This document shows positions 16,073 through 25,208 of a stretch of DNA of 64,000 bases, piece by piece. The notes below the pieces were generated by a model. That model searched no databases. It was given only the letters and a program-made list of their open reading frames with translations, and had not been told where the DNA came from. The position numbers and the translations under genes were made by a program. Source of the DNA: Streptomyces guryensis (GTDB lineage Bacteria > Actinomycetota > Actinomycetes > Streptomycetales > Streptomycetaceae); assembly GCF_021261325.1 (NCBI RefSeq), contig NZ_JAJSBI010000020.1, positions 122,828 to 186,827 on the forward strand, read 5' to 3'. Every line of letters begins with the position of its first letter. Positions within the stretch are counted from its first letter, which is position 1.

Positions 16073-16945
16073 ATGGCGCGACGCATCGATGTGACCGGGG
16101 CGGGCGGCGTACGCCTCGCGGCCTGGGAGTTCGGCGACCCTCCCAAGACCGACCCGGTCCAGCCCGTGCCCGAGGACATTCCCGGCGTGCTGTTACTGCA
16201 CGGCCTGATGGGCCGCGCCTCCCACTGGGCGTCCACCGCCCGCTGGCTCTCCGGACGGCACCGCGCCGTCGCGCTCGACCAGCGCGGCCACGGCCAGAGC
16301 GACAAGCCTCCCCAGGCCTCCTTCACACGGGAGGCCTACGTCGAGGACGCCGAGGCCGCTCTCGAACAGCTCGGCCTCGCCCCGGCCGTCCTCATCGGCC
16401 ACGCCATGGGCGCGCTGACCGCCTGGCAGCTCGCCGCGAAGCGCCCCGAACTGGTCCGGGGCGTGATCATCAGCGATATGCGGGCCTCCGCGCTGGGTGT
16501 CGCCTCGCAGCGTGAGTGGGCCGACTGGTTCAAGGCCTGGCCCGTCCCCTTCGCCACGCTCGCCGACGTACGCAAGTGGTTCGGCGAGGACGACCCCTGG
16601 GTGGAGCGGCCGAACCCGTCCCGCGGGGAGTTCTACGCCGAGGTGATGCACGAGTCGCCCGACGGCTGGCGCCCTGTCTTCGACTACGAGCAGATGCTCC
16701 GCTCCCGTGAGACCTGGGTGTACGACGCGCACTGGGAGGACCTTGCCGCTGTGCAGTGCCCGGCGCTGGTCGTGCGCGGGCTCGACGGGGAGCTGGGGCG
16801 GGCCGAGGCCCAGGAGATGGTGCGGGGGTTGCCTCTTGGCGAGTACGCGGAGGTGGCTGAGGCGGGTCACCTTGTGCACTATGACCAGCCGGAGGCTTGG
16901 CGGGCGGCGGTCGAGCCGTTTCTGGATTCGGTACTCGCTGCGTGA
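16073..16945 (+). CDS. Alpha/beta-hydrolase-fold protein lacking the nucleophilic serine
   Basis: A 290-residue alpha/beta-hydrolase fold protein. The oxyanion segment LLHGLMGRASHW (about 41-52), the DQRGHGQSDKP loop (about 69-79) and the C-terminal histidine segment AGHLVHYDQPEAW are in place. The nucleophile elbow, normally G-x-S-x-G, reads LIGHAMGALTAW, putting Ala at residue 111 instead of Ser (codon GCC). It therefore cannot act as a standard serine hydrolase; it may be a lyase, a binding protein, or use another mechanism. Monocistronic, with a long upstream region. Confidence 0.85.
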   Translation: MARRIDVTGAGGVRLAAWEFGDPPKTDPVQPVPEDIPGVLLLHGLMGRASHWASTARWLSGRHRAVALDQRGHGQSDKPPQASFTREAYVEDAEAALEQLGLAPAVLIGHAMGALTAWQLAAKRPELVRGVIISDMRASALGVASQREWADWFKAWPVPFATLADVRKWFGEDDPWVERPNPSRGEFYAEVMHESPDGWRPVFDYEQMLRSRETWVYDAHWEDLAAVQCPALVVRGLDGELGRAEAQEMVRGLPLGEYAEVAEAGHLVHYDQPEAWRAAVEPFLDSVLAA

Positions 16946-17015
16946 GGGTGGGCCGGGGCGCCCAGTAGCTCGGGGGGTTGTGTGCGCGGGCGGGTGCGGG
17001 TCGTCTGTGGTTGAT

Positions 17016-17036
17016 CGCGCAGTTCCCCGCGCCCCT
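17016..17036 (+). repeat. Dispersed GCGCAGTTCCCCGCGCC repeat, copy B
   Basis: The 21 bases at this position equal the repeat core exactly. Upstream it is preceded by GTGCGGGT and GTGGTTGAT, which recur with variation in copies C, E and F, so the full element is about 45-50 bases. It sits in the 128-base gap between the convergent hydrolase-fold and ABC permease genes. Confidence 0.75.
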
Positions 17037-17073
17037 GACGGCGTTGCAGTGGTCGTGCGCCCGATGGGCGCCG

Positions 17074-18669
17074 TCAGCCCTTGCTCACCGCCGTAAGGAT
17101 CTCCGGCAGGCGAGCCGCCGTGCGCGGTGCTGCCAGTCGTAGGCCCGCCAGTGTGATGCCCGCCCCGTATGCCGCGCCCGCCGGCAGCAGCAGCCAGCCC
17201 CACTGGCCGCCGTCCTGCGCCACGTTCGCCCAGATCGTGGCCACGATGACGGGGGCGGACAGAAGGGCTGCGGAGACCATGCCGCCGAAGATGGAGATCC
17301 AGGCGAGGCCGGCCTGGCCGGGGGCCACGTTCTTGTAGCCCTCCTGCGGGATGGAGTACGGGAAACGGGCGGAGGTCCATGCTCCGGTCGCGAGCATCGC
17401 GCCGAGCAGTGCGAAGGAGAGGCCGAGGACCTCGGGCAGGCGGGGCCAGTCGCCGAGCATCGCGGTGGTCACGACGGTCACGAGGGTGGCGTACGGCAGG
17501 GTGATCACCAGCAGGGCCAGGGCCCGCCCGCGCAGCTCGACGTAGGCGTCGTGCGCGGAGGAGATGGTCGTGGCGACCATCCAGAACGCGGACGTGTCCT
17601 GCCCGAACTGGTTGTACATCTGGATGCCGAGCATCCCCGCGGCGAAGCAGGCGAAGTAGATCGAGCCGGTGCCCTGAAGGGCGTTGAACACGGGCACGAT
17701 CAGGCCGATGGCGAGCGAGGTCACCCAGGCCGCCTTGGTCTTGGGGTCGCGCCAGATGTAGCGCAGGCTGCGTTCCATGACCGTGCCGGTGCGGCCGGCG
17801 GGGAGCAGGCGGGCGAGGCCGCCGGCGGTCCGTTCGCGGGCGGCGGGTTCGGCGGCCTGGAGGGTGGAACCGTCGGGCGAGGTCATCAGCCGGGTCAGAT
17901 GGCGTGACCACACGGCGAGCAGCAGCATCAACGCGCCTGCGGTCAGGGCCAGCTGGAGGGCGGCGACTCCGTACGAGCCGTCGCTCACCGAGTCCACCGC
18001 GCCGATGGCCGAGGCGGGCGGCACCCACTTCAGGACGTCCGCCAGCGGGTCGAGTTGCGAGAGCCCGGACGAACCCAGGTGCTGCGCCCCGAAGTTGACC
18101 AGCTGTGCACCGATCGCGATGACCAGACCGCTGAGCACCGCCAGATCACGGCCCTTGCGGCTGGTCAGCAGGCGGATGTTGGCGGCGGCGACGGCCCGCG
18201 CCAGGGCCACGCACACCAGCAGCCCGAGGACTACGGCGACGACGCCGACGGCGTACGCCGTCCCGCCGTGGGCGACCGCGATCACCGAACCGGCCAGCAG
18301 GAGCAGCGTGAACAGCGGCCCGATGCCCACCAGTGAGGCCGTGAGCAGCGCCCGCACCAGCGGGCGGGGTCGCAGCGGCAGCATCACCAGCCGCGTCGGG
18401 TCGAGCGTCTCGTCGCCGCTGGGGAAGAACAGCGGCATCACCGTCCAGCCCAGCGCCAGTACGGCCACCAGCAGCACGACCACGGACAGGGCGTGCCTGT
18501 TGCCGTGCAGGGCGATCAGCCCGAGCAGTTGCAGCGCCCCGAACAGCACCACGACGACGGCCGACGCGACATAGGCGGCCCGCCGCCCGCCGGACTGCCT
18601 GAGCCCGTTGCGCAGCAGCGACAGCTTCAGCCGTACGAAGACGGGAGTGAGGTTGGTTTCGCCCGTCAT
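17074..18669 (-). CDS. ABC transporter permease, exporter type
   Basis: A 531-residue integral membrane protein with about 12 hydrophobic segments, for instance around residues 35-55, 60-80, 115-160 and several in the C-terminal half. A soluble segment near residues 280-300 (LQAAEPAARERTAGG) separates two halves. It is encoded directly after its ATPase with a 4-base overlap (18666-18669). The size and two-half layout match Streptomyces exporter permeases associated with an ABC-2 type ATPase. Substrate unknown. Confidence 0.82.
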   Translation of the reverse strand: MTGETNLTPVFVRLKLSLLRNGLRQSGGRRAAYVASAVVVVLFGALQLLGLIALHGNRHALSVVVLLVAVLALGWTVMPLFFPSGDETLDPTRLVMLPLRPRPLVRALLTASLVGIGPLFTLLLLAGSVIAVAHGGTAYAVGVVAVVLGLLVCVALARAVAAANIRLLTSRKGRDLAVLSGLVIAIGAQLVNFGAQHLGSSGLSQLDPLADVLKWVPPASAIGAVDSVSDGSYGVAALQLALTAGALMLLLAVWSRHLTRLMTSPDGSTLQAAEPAARERTAGGLARLLPAGRTGTVMERSLRYIWRDPKTKAAWVTSLAIGLIVPVFNALQGTGSIYFACFAAGMLGIQMYNQFGQDTSAFWMVATTISSAHDAYVELRGRALALLVITLPYATLVTVVTTAMLGDWPRLPEVLGLSFALLGAMLATGAWTSARFPYSIPQEGYKNVAPGQAGLAWISIFGGMVSAALLSAPVIVATIWANVAQDGGQWGWLLLPAGAAYGAGITLAGLRLAAPRTAARLPEILTAVSKG

Positions 18670-19442
18670 CGTGCGCCGCCGCCCAGCCAGTCCAGGTTCG
18701 ACCCGGTGTCGCGGCCGCCCGCGCCGACGAGTTCGAGGAACGCCTGCTGGAGTGAAGCCGCCTCCCCGCGCACCTCGGCGAGCGTGCCGTGGGCGCGGAT
18801 GCGGCCGGCGGCCATCACGGCCACCCAGTCGCAGAGCGACTCGACGAGTTCCATGACATGGGAGGAGAAGACGACGGTGGCGCCGGACGCCGTGTACCGC
18901 TCCAGGACCCCGCGGATGGTCTGGGCGGACACCGGGTCGACGCCCTCGAACGGCTCGTCGAGAAAGAGCACTTCGGGGTTGTGGAGCAGCGCGGCGGCGA
19001 GGCCGATCTTCTTGCGCATGCCGGTCGAGTAGTCGACGACGAGCTTGTGCTGGGCTCCGGCCAGGTCCAGCACATCGAGAAGCTGCGTGGCCCGCTTGTC
19101 GACCTCGGCCCCGGGCAGCCCGCGCAACCGCCCGCTGTACCCGAGCAGTTCACGCCCCGACAGCCGTTCGAAGAGCCGCAGCCCCTCCGGCAGCACCCCG
19201 ATCCGCGCCTTCACCGCGACCGGATCCCGCCACACGTCGTGCCCGACGACCTCGACACTCCCCTGATCGGGCCGCAGCAACCCGGTCACCATGGACAGAG
19301 TGGTGGTCTTCCCGGCCCCGTTCGGCCCGACGAGCCCGATGAACTTCCCCGCGGGCAATTCCAGATCGATCCCGGCAACGGCAACCTGCTGCCCGAACCG
19401 CTTCCAGAGCCCCTGTACTCGTACGGCCGCTGTGCTCACCAC
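18666..19442 (-). CDS. ABC transporter ATP-binding protein
   Basis: A 258-residue nucleotide-binding subunit. Walker A GPNGAGKTTTLSM (about 39-51), signature region DYSTGMRKKIGLAAALL (an STGM variant of LSGGQ), Walker B EVLFLDEPFEGVDP and the H-loop VVFSSHVME are visible. Tandem GTG codons at 19442 and 19439 are both possible starts, after GGAGGGAGCA. It works with the overlapping permease as an exporter. No substrate-binding protein is adjacent, which supports export rather than uptake. Confidence 0.9.
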   Translation of the reverse strand: MVSTAAVRVQGLWKRFGQQVAVAGIDLELPAGKFIGLVGPNGAGKTTTLSMVTGLLRPDQGSVEVVGHDVWRDPVAVKARIGVLPEGLRLFERLSGRELLGYSGRLRGLPGAEVDKRATQLLDVLDLAGAQHKLVVDYSTGMRKKIGLAAALLHNPEVLFLDEPFEGVDPVSAQTIRGVLERYTASGATVVFSSHVMELVESLCDWVAVMAAGRIRAHGTLAEVRGEAASLQQAFLELVGAGGRDTGSNLDWLGGGAR

Positions 19443-19487
19443 TGCTCCCTCCGTTACTGAGCACCCTACGGGGGGCCAACTCCCTCA

Positions 19488-19508
19488 AGGGGCGCGGGGA
19501 ACTGCGCG
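19488..19508 (-). repeat. Dispersed GCGCAGTTCCCCGCGCC repeat, copy C
   Basis: On the minus strand this is CGCGCAGTTCCCCGCGCCCCT, the full core, preceded on that strand by GGCGACTGCGGGTCGTTGGT, which matches the flank of copy F. It lies between the ABC ATPase start and the stop of the Prim-Pol gene. Confidence 0.75.
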
Positions 19509-19538
19509 AGCGACCACCAACGACCCGCAGTCGCCGAA

Positions 19539-20192
19539 CTACCGATCGCGCCCACACGCATAGGCAAGCGGAGAAATCAGTTCCTCCGCGTCCGGCAGCC
19601 ACCGATTGGCGGGCGTGGGCCGACAGGCCCACTGAACGGCCCCCCGCGACCCGTACCGCGTAGGCGGCGCAGCCACATACGAGCCCTCCCCGAGGGCAAC
19701 GAGATCCAAAGACGAGGGCGACCAGCCCAACTTCCGCACCAGGTCCGGCATCTTCACCGCCGCACCGGGCAGCACGAAGAAGTGCATCCGACGATCCGGC
19801 GTCAACGTCACGGGACCGAGCGTCAACTCCATGCGCTCCATGCGCGCCAGCGCGAGGAACCCCGCGGTCTCGGCGACCTCGATCGCGTCGAACGTACGCC
19901 CCGTCGGCAGCAGGATCGACGCCGTCGGCTGCTTCTGCCACATCCGGCGGGCGACCGTCGCACTGCCCGTCGCCAGCGCCTCCCAGTCCTCGCCCGCGGG
20001 ATGCGCGCCGCGCGCGGCGCAGGCGGTGTCGCCGCAGGAGCAGTGCTGCACCCCGTCGACGGCTTCCAGCCAGGTGCCGGGGAAGACGTCCCAGTGGCGC
20101 TCCTCGGCGTAGCGTACGGCGGTCTCCTGCAGCGATTCCCAACGCTGCTTCGGAATCTGAACGGCTTCGGGGCCGGCGATCGTCTCTTCCAC
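19539..20192 (-). CDS. Bifunctional primase/polymerase (Prim-Pol) domain protein, stand-alone
   Basis: A 217-residue protein resembling the N-terminal AEP-type primase/polymerase domain often annotated in Streptomyces. Visible features include WDVFPGTWLEAVDGVQHCSCGD near the N-terminus, a Cys cluster (CSCGDTAC), ILLPTGRTFDAIEVAETAG, MHFFVLPGAA and a C-terminal YVAAPPTRYG. The helicase or ATPase parts found in phage and plasmid proteins are absent. The acidic catalytic pair is hard to place (FDAIEV is the best candidate), so activity is uncertain. GTG start at 20192. Confidence 0.7.
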   Translation of the reverse strand: MEETIAGPEAVQIPKQRWESLQETAVRYAEERHWDVFPGTWLEAVDGVQHCSCGDTACAARGAHPAGEDWEALATGSATVARRMWQKQPTASILLPTGRTFDAIEVAETAGFLALARMERMELTLGPVTLTPDRRMHFFVLPGAAVKMPDLVRKLGWSPSSLDLVALGEGSYVAAPPTRYGSRGAVQWACRPTPANRWLPDAEELISPLAYACGRDR

Positions 20193-20457
20193 GGTGAACT
20201 CAACTCCCGTACCTACCTGGAGTTACGGGGGTAGCGCGCGCGGGGGAGGAGCATTGATTCCGTATCTGGGGCGCATGGATGCACGTGTGGGGGCGCGCGG
20301 GAGGAACCTCGGAGTGAGCTGGGTAGCCACGTCTGGGGTCGGCTTACGCCTTTACCCCGGCAATCCGCGCAAGCCTCGCATTTTACGTCTCTCGGCGGGG
20401 CATTGATCTTCACGGCCGGATCTTTTCGCTTCAGGGGTTGTTCCCAGGGGGTACGCC

Positions 20458-21843
20458 ATGGCCGCAAGGCCTCTCGTCGCGCGACAGCCGAACGAACGGT
20501 TGCAGGCGCTCATCCAGGAGGCGGGGTGCTCGAACGCCGGGCTCGCCCGCCGGGTCAACATGTGCGGCGCCGAGCACGGCCTCGACCTGCGCTACGACAA
20601 GACGTCCGTGGCCCGTTGGCTGCGCGGGCAGCAGCCGCGGGGGCGCGCCCCGGCGATCATCGCGGAGGCGCTGGGCCGCAAGCTCGGCCGCACGGTCACG
20701 ATCGACGAGATCGGCATGGCCAACGGCAAGAACCTCGCCTCGGGTGTCGGTCTCCAGTTCTCGCCGACGGTGCTGGGGGCCATCGAGCAGGTCTGCGAGC
20801 TGTGGCGCAGTGACGTGGGGCGCCGGGACTTCCTGTCCGGTTCGTCCGTCGCCGCGTCCGCGCTGGTCGAGCCGAGCCGGGACTGGCTGATCTCCTCGCC
20901 CGACTCGCAGGTGTCGCGCTCGGCGGGACCGCGGGTGGGGCAGTCCGACGTGGCGGCCGTGCGCGCGATGACGCAGGCGCTGGTGGATCTGGACCACCAG
21001 TACGGCAGCGGGCATGTGCGGCCGGTCGTCGTGCACTACCTGAACAGCGTCGTCTCGGGGCTGCTGGCGGGGTCGTACCGGGAGGCCGTCGGCCGTGACC
21101 TGTTCGCCGCGGTGGCCCGACTGACCGAGCTCGCGGGCTACATGGCCGTCGACACCGGGCAACCGGGCCTGGCCCAGCGGTACTACATCCAGGCGCTACG
21201 GCTCGCGCAGGCCGCCGGGGACCGCGGATACGGCGGGTACGTCCTCGCCGCCTCGATGAGCCACCTCGCCGCCCAGCTCGGGAACCCGCGTGAGATCGCG
21301 CAGTTGGCACGGGCGGCGCAGGAGGGGGCGCGTGGGCGCGTGACACCGCGCGCGGAGGCGATGTTCCATGCGGCGGAGGCGCGCGGGCACGCATTGATGG
21401 GCGACGCGCGGGCGGCCCAGGTGGCGTCCGGGCGGGCGGTCACGGCGCTGGAGTCCGCCGACTCCTCCTCCGGGGACGATCCGGCCTGGATCGCGCACTT
21501 CGACGAGGCTTATCTGGCCGACGAGCTGGCGCACTGCCACCGGGACCTCGGACAGGCCGAGGCGGCGGCGCGGCGCGCGCAGGAGTCGCTGGCCGGGCTC
21601 CCCGAGACCAAGGCGCGCAGGCGGGCCATCGGGTATGTGCTGCTGGCCACCGCGCAGGTGCAGCAGCGGGAGATCGAGCAGGCCTGCAACACGGGGCTGA
21701 AGGCCGTGGAGCTCCTGGAGTCCCTCCGCTCCAACCGGGGCGCCGAGTACCTGGAGGACTTCCAGCAGCGGCTGGATCCCTACCGGGACGAGCCGGTGGT
21801 GCGGGAGTTCGGGGCGCGGCTCGATCTGCAGGCGGCCGCGTGA
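20458..21843 (+). CDS. NsdA-like regulatory protein with N-terminal HTH-like region and TPR-like repeats
   Basis: A 461-residue cytoplasmic protein. The N-terminal 80 residues look like a helix-turn-helix variant (NERLQALIQEAGCSNAGLAR, DKTSVARWLRGQQPRGRAP). The C-terminal region from about 200 is helical and TPR-like (PGLAQRYYIQALRLAQAAGD, CHRDLGQAEAAARRAQESL). This architecture is shared with NsdA and its paralogues, which affect sporulation and antibiotic production in Streptomyces. I do not claim orthology to nsdA. It stands alone with a 265-base upstream gap. Confidence 0.7.
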   Translation: MAARPLVARQPNERLQALIQEAGCSNAGLARRVNMCGAEHGLDLRYDKTSVARWLRGQQPRGRAPAIIAEALGRKLGRTVTIDEIGMANGKNLASGVGLQFSPTVLGAIEQVCELWRSDVGRRDFLSGSSVAASALVEPSRDWLISSPDSQVSRSAGPRVGQSDVAAVRAMTQALVDLDHQYGSGHVRPVVVHYLNSVVSGLLAGSYREAVGRDLFAAVARLTELAGYMAVDTGQPGLAQRYYIQALRLAQAAGDRGYGGYVLAASMSHLAAQLGNPREIAQLARAAQEGARGRVTPRAEAMFHAAEARGHALMGDARAAQVASGRAVTALESADSSSGDDPAWIAHFDEAYLADELAHCHRDLGQAEAAARRAQESLAGLPETKARRRAIGYVLLATAQVQQREIEQACNTGLKAVELLESLRSNRGAEYLEDFQQRLDPYRDEPVVREFGARLDLQAAA

Positions 21844-22033
21844 ACCTGTGGGAAACGGCCGGTTGCGGTTCGGGGGCGGTCGGAGTGGGTGACAGATACA
21901 GCGGTCTGTAGCGCAGTTTTGTTACTGCTGTCACAGGGAAGGAGGTTGCGTCCTCAGCTGCGTGGCACGCGGCTCGGGGGACCCGGTAGCGTGAGCCGAC
22001 GATTCCGAAGGTCCCCCATTCGTAGGAGTCCCG

Positions 22034-23752
22034 GTGACGCAGAGTGGACAGGGCGAGGAGCCCTCGCCGCGCGAAGCGCGCGAAGGCATCGTGCTGCCCT
22101 CCGACGGCAGTGAGCCCCTGCTGCCGGGCATGCTGGGCGCGCAGGGCCCGACCCGCCCGCAGCCGGGCCCCTACGCCGGACCGCCACCCGGAAACTCCCC
22201 CGGGCAGCAGCCCGGTCCGTACAACGGCCCCCAGTCCGGCTCGTACAACGACCCTCAGGTCGGCCAGTACAACGGCCCGCAGACGGGCCCGTACGGCGGC
22301 CAGCAGCCCGGCCCGTACGGCGGCCCGCAGGCGCCGGCCCCGCCCGGCGGCCAGGCGTGGGGTACGCCGTGGGGCCCCGACCAGCAGCAGAGCCCTGCCC
22401 CGCCGCCGGGGCAGGGCTGGCCGGCGCCGCCGGCCCAGGCCTGGGAAACACCCGACCAGCAGCAGTCGCCGCCCCCCGACCAGTGGGGTGCGCCCGCGTC
22501 CGGGCCGCTGCCCCCCGGGGGCGCCCCGGCTCAGTCGTACGGCGGGCAGCCCGCGATACCGCAGCCACCGGCGAACGCACCCCTGCCGCCCGCCGACGCG
22601 TACGGCAGTTCCACCGCGGGGGCAGCCCTGCCGCCCGCCGGCCAGGGAGGACCGGCCGCGCCGCTGCCGCCCGCCGTCCCCGGTGGCTTCGGTGGTGCTC
22701 CACTGCCGCCCGCTGCGGACGAGGGGGCCACTCAGTACATACCGCCCGTTGCCGCTGTTTCCGAGGCTGAAGGGGCGACCCAGTACATTCCGCCCGTGGC
22801 GCCGGGGGCCTTGCCGCCCGAGGTGGGTGGCGGGTCGGTCTCCGGGGCGACGCAGTTCCTGGGGCGGGCGCCGCACGCGGCCGGGCCCGACTCCGAGGCC
22901 ACGCAGTACATACCCCCCGTGGCCGGGCAGGCGCCGTACGGCATGCCGCAGGGCGGGGACCGGCAGCCCCCTGCCGAGTTCGACAACCTGTTCCGCAGCG
23001 GGCCGGGCGGCGAGAGCCCCGCTCAGGCCACGCAGCAGATGCCGCGCTTCCAGCAGCCGCCCCCGCCGCCCCCGCAGGCCGCATACCCCCCGCCGGTCGG
23101 CGACGGCAGCAACGACCGCAGCGGCCGGAGCGGGGCGCGTGTGCCGGTCATCGCCGCCATCGGTGTCGGCATCGTCGTGCTCGGCGTCGGCGCCGGTGCG
23201 CTGCTCAGTGGCGGTGGCGGCGGCAGCAAGGACAAGAACCAGACCGTCTCCGCCACGGCCCCGGCGAGCGGCGGCTCCGCCTCGTCCGCCGCCGATCCGG
23301 CGAAGCAGCAGGCCGTCGCCCTGGACAAGCTGCTGGCCGACAGTGGCAACAGCCGGGCCTCGGTGATCCAGGCCGTGGCCAGTGTGAAGGGGTGCAAGGA
23401 CCTCTCCCAGGCCGCCTCCGACCTGCGCGGCGCGGCCAAGCAGCGCACCGACCTGGTCACCCGGCTGTCCGGCCTGTCCGTCGACAAGCTCGCGAACCAC
23501 GCCGCGCTGACAGCCGCACTCACGAGGGCGTGGCAGGCGTCCGCGGCGGCCGACAACCACTACGCGGCCTGGGCCGACCAGGTCGGCGGCAAGAAGGGCT
23601 GCAAGAAGGGCCAGGCCCGCGCCACCGGCCAGACCGCGGCCGGCAACCGCGAGAGCGGCACGGCCAGCCAGCAGAAGGTCAAGGCGGCCCGGCTGTGGAA
23701 CGCCATCGCGAGGACGTACGGCCTGAACCAGCGCCAGCCGGTTCAGCTGTGA
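22034..23752 (+). CDS. Proline/glutamine-rich single-pass membrane protein with repeated ATQYIPPVA motif
   Basis: A 572-residue protein. Residues 1 to about 365 are low-complexity and rich in Pro, Gly and Gln, with YNGPQ-type repeats (about 60-110) and ATQYIPPVA three times (near 232, 248 and 290), plus the variants ATQFLG and ATQQMPR. One membrane segment follows (about 369-392, VIAAIGVGIVVLGVGAGALL), then a Gly/Ser linker and a helical extracytoplasmic domain of about 150 residues containing VKGCKDLSQAASDL. The topology predicts a cytoplasmic disordered tail. TQYI fits the pT-x-x-I/L preference of FHA domains, so the tail may be a Ser/Thr-kinase substrate; that is inference. Function unknown. 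Confidence 0.75.
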   Translation: MTQSGQGEEPSPREAREGIVLPSDGSEPLLPGMLGAQGPTRPQPGPYAGPPPGNSPGQQPGPYNGPQSGSYNDPQVGQYNGPQTGPYGGQQPGPYGGPQAPAPPGGQAWGTPWGPDQQQSPAPPPGQGWPAPPAQAWETPDQQQSPPPDQWGAPASGPLPPGGAPAQSYGGQPAIPQPPANAPLPPADAYGSSTAGAALPPAGQGGPAAPLPPAVPGGFGGAPLPPAADEGATQYIPPVAAVSEAEGATQYIPPVAPGALPPEVGGGSVSGATQFLGRAPHAAGPDSEATQYIPPVAGQAPYGMPQGGDRQPPAEFDNLFRSGPGGESPAQATQQMPRFQQPPPPPPQAAYPPPVGDGSNDRSGRSGARVPVIAAIGVGIVVLGVGAGALLSGGGGGSKDKNQTVSATAPASGGSASSAADPAKQQAVALDKLLADSGNSRASVIQAVASVKGCKDLSQAASDLRGAAKQRTDLVTRLSGLSVDKLANHAALTAALTRAWQASAAADNHYAAWADQVGGKKGCKKGQARATGQTAAGNRESGTASQQKVKAARLWNAIARTYGLNQRQPVQL

Positions 23753-23768
23753 CGCGAGAGAGGTGAAC

Positions 23769-23800
23769 CCGCGGACGTGAGCCTCAGTTCACGTCCGCGG
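23769..23800. terminator. 12-bp perfect hairpin between convergent genes
   Basis: CCGCGGACGTGA (23769-23780) and TCACGTCCGCGG (23789-23800) are perfect complements around 8 bases. The right arm is the end of the lipoprotein coding sequence (stop at 23784-23786), so the left arm looks like an inverted copy of that gene's last codons. It should terminate both genes. Confidence 0.7.
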
Positions 23801-25091
23801 ACTCCAGCGTCTTCGTCGCGTCCACGAACCCCTTCTTCGCCGCCACGAGTTGGCCCTGACGCACGACCTGGAGCGTCACGTCGGCGTTGACCATGCGGGA
23901 GAAGCCGATGGCGGCCAGCGGGCTCTCGGCGGACCACCGCAGCGTCGGCGTCAGTCCGCCCGTGGTGACCTTCAGCCCGTCGTCGAGGGCCTTGCGCACC
24001 GTGTCGGCGCTGACGTCACCGCTGCCCAGCGACGCGACGACGGACCGGAACACCGTGTAGGCGATCCACGTCGTCTGCACCCCGGTGTCCGAGGCGTCGA
24101 TGCGGTTGTCACCGAAGGCCTGCTCCTGGATCACCTTCTTCATGGCGTCCCAGCGCGGGTCGCTCGACACCGGGTACCAGCCGGTGACGTACGAGCCCTC
24201 GTACGGCCCCGACTGCCCGCCGGACTCGTTGATCACCGTCTGGTCGACGCTGTCGAGCGTGGCGGCGGTCCTCACCGCGGGATAGCCCTCGCGGTCGCGC
24301 CGGAAGGAGTCCATGAAGGTGTCCGTGCGGTCCCCGAGCGCGGGAATCACGCACCCGTTCTTCGCCTGGTTGCCGGTCGTGGCGGTCAGCGCCTGTTGCG
24401 AGGGCCCCGAGTACTCGGTGGTGTCGTCCGCCGCCCGCTGGTCGATCGCGGGACGGTGGCCGCCCGTCTTCAGGCCGGAGTCGAGCATGGCGGGCAGTTC
24501 GTCGCCCGCGATGCTGTCGGGCCGTACGAGCGCCACGGGACCGCAGCCGCCGGCGAGTTCCTTGCCGAGGCCGGCCAGCAGGGCGGGCTGGCCGCCGTTG
24601 ACCGGGTAGGACATGGGGCTGGTGAACTCGGCGGTCGTGACGCCGTAGCCGCCGATGTAGGGGATGCCGGCGCCCTCCAGCTCGGGGAGGTAGGCGTCGC
24701 CGTACTGGCTGTAGGAACCGACGACCGCGACGACGTTCTCCTTGACGGCGAGGCGGGCGCACTTCGCGGCGGCCACGCTGTCGTTGTGCTCGTTGCAGGT
24801 CAGGACCTTCAGCTTGCGGCCGTTGATGCCGCCCCGGGCGTTGATCCAGCGGGCGTAGGCCTGTGCGAAGGCCGGCATGCCGGGCTTGTTGGTCGCGCTG
24901 GTGTCCGAAGGGGCCCAGGTCATGACGGTGATCGGGTCGTCCCCGGAACCCGCCGTGGTACCGGGGATGACCCCGCAACCGGCGGCGAGCGAGGCACATG
25001 CGACCAGTGCCCCCGCCGAGAGGGCGGTGGATCTGAAAGTCCGGGTGCGTGTGGGGGGGAAGGTGCTGCGATTGCGTCGCCTGCCGGTCAT
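23784..25091 (-). CDS. Periplasmic-binding-type lipoprotein (branched-chain amino acid/amide ABC receptor family)
   Basis: A 435-residue exported receptor. The signal peptide (N-region MTGRRRNRS, hydrophobic LSAGALVACASLAAG) ends in a lipobox LAAGC with Cys39. The mature protein is a type I periplasmic fold: ITVMTWAPSDTSATNKP, ARWINARGGINGRKLKVLTC, NVVAVVGSYSQYGDAYLPEL, GVQTTWIAYTVFRSVV. ATG at 25091 is chosen over longer in-frame starts because it gives a normal signal peptide. No permease or ATPase genes are adjacent, so it is an orphan receptor or serves a transporter elsewhere. Confidence 0.85.
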   Translation of the reverse strand: MTGRRRNRSTFPPTRTRTFRSTALSAGALVACASLAAGCGVIPGTTAGSGDDPITVMTWAPSDTSATNKPGMPAFAQAYARWINARGGINGRKLKVLTCNEHNDSVAAAKCARLAVKENVVAVVGSYSQYGDAYLPELEGAGIPYIGGYGVTTAEFTSPMSYPVNGGQPALLAGLGKELAGGCGPVALVRPDSIAGDELPAMLDSGLKTGGHRPAIDQRAADDTTEYSGPSQQALTATTGNQAKNGCVIPALGDRTDTFMDSFRRDREGYPAVRTAATLDSVDQTVINESGGQSGPYEGSYVTGWYPVSSDPRWDAMKKVIQEQAFGDNRIDASDTGVQTTWIAYTVFRSVVASLGSGDVSADTVRKALDDGLKVTTGGLTPTLRWSAESPLAAIGFSRMVNADVTLQVVRQGQLVAAKKGFVDATKTLESADVN

Positions 25092-25208
25092 GGGCACACA
25101 CGCTTCCGCCACATCGCCAACCCGGGGGTGACCTTCGGTTATCGGTCGGTGACGGCAAGGTGAATTGCGGGGGCCGGTGAGCCGCCCGAGCGGGAGAACG
25201 TACGATCG

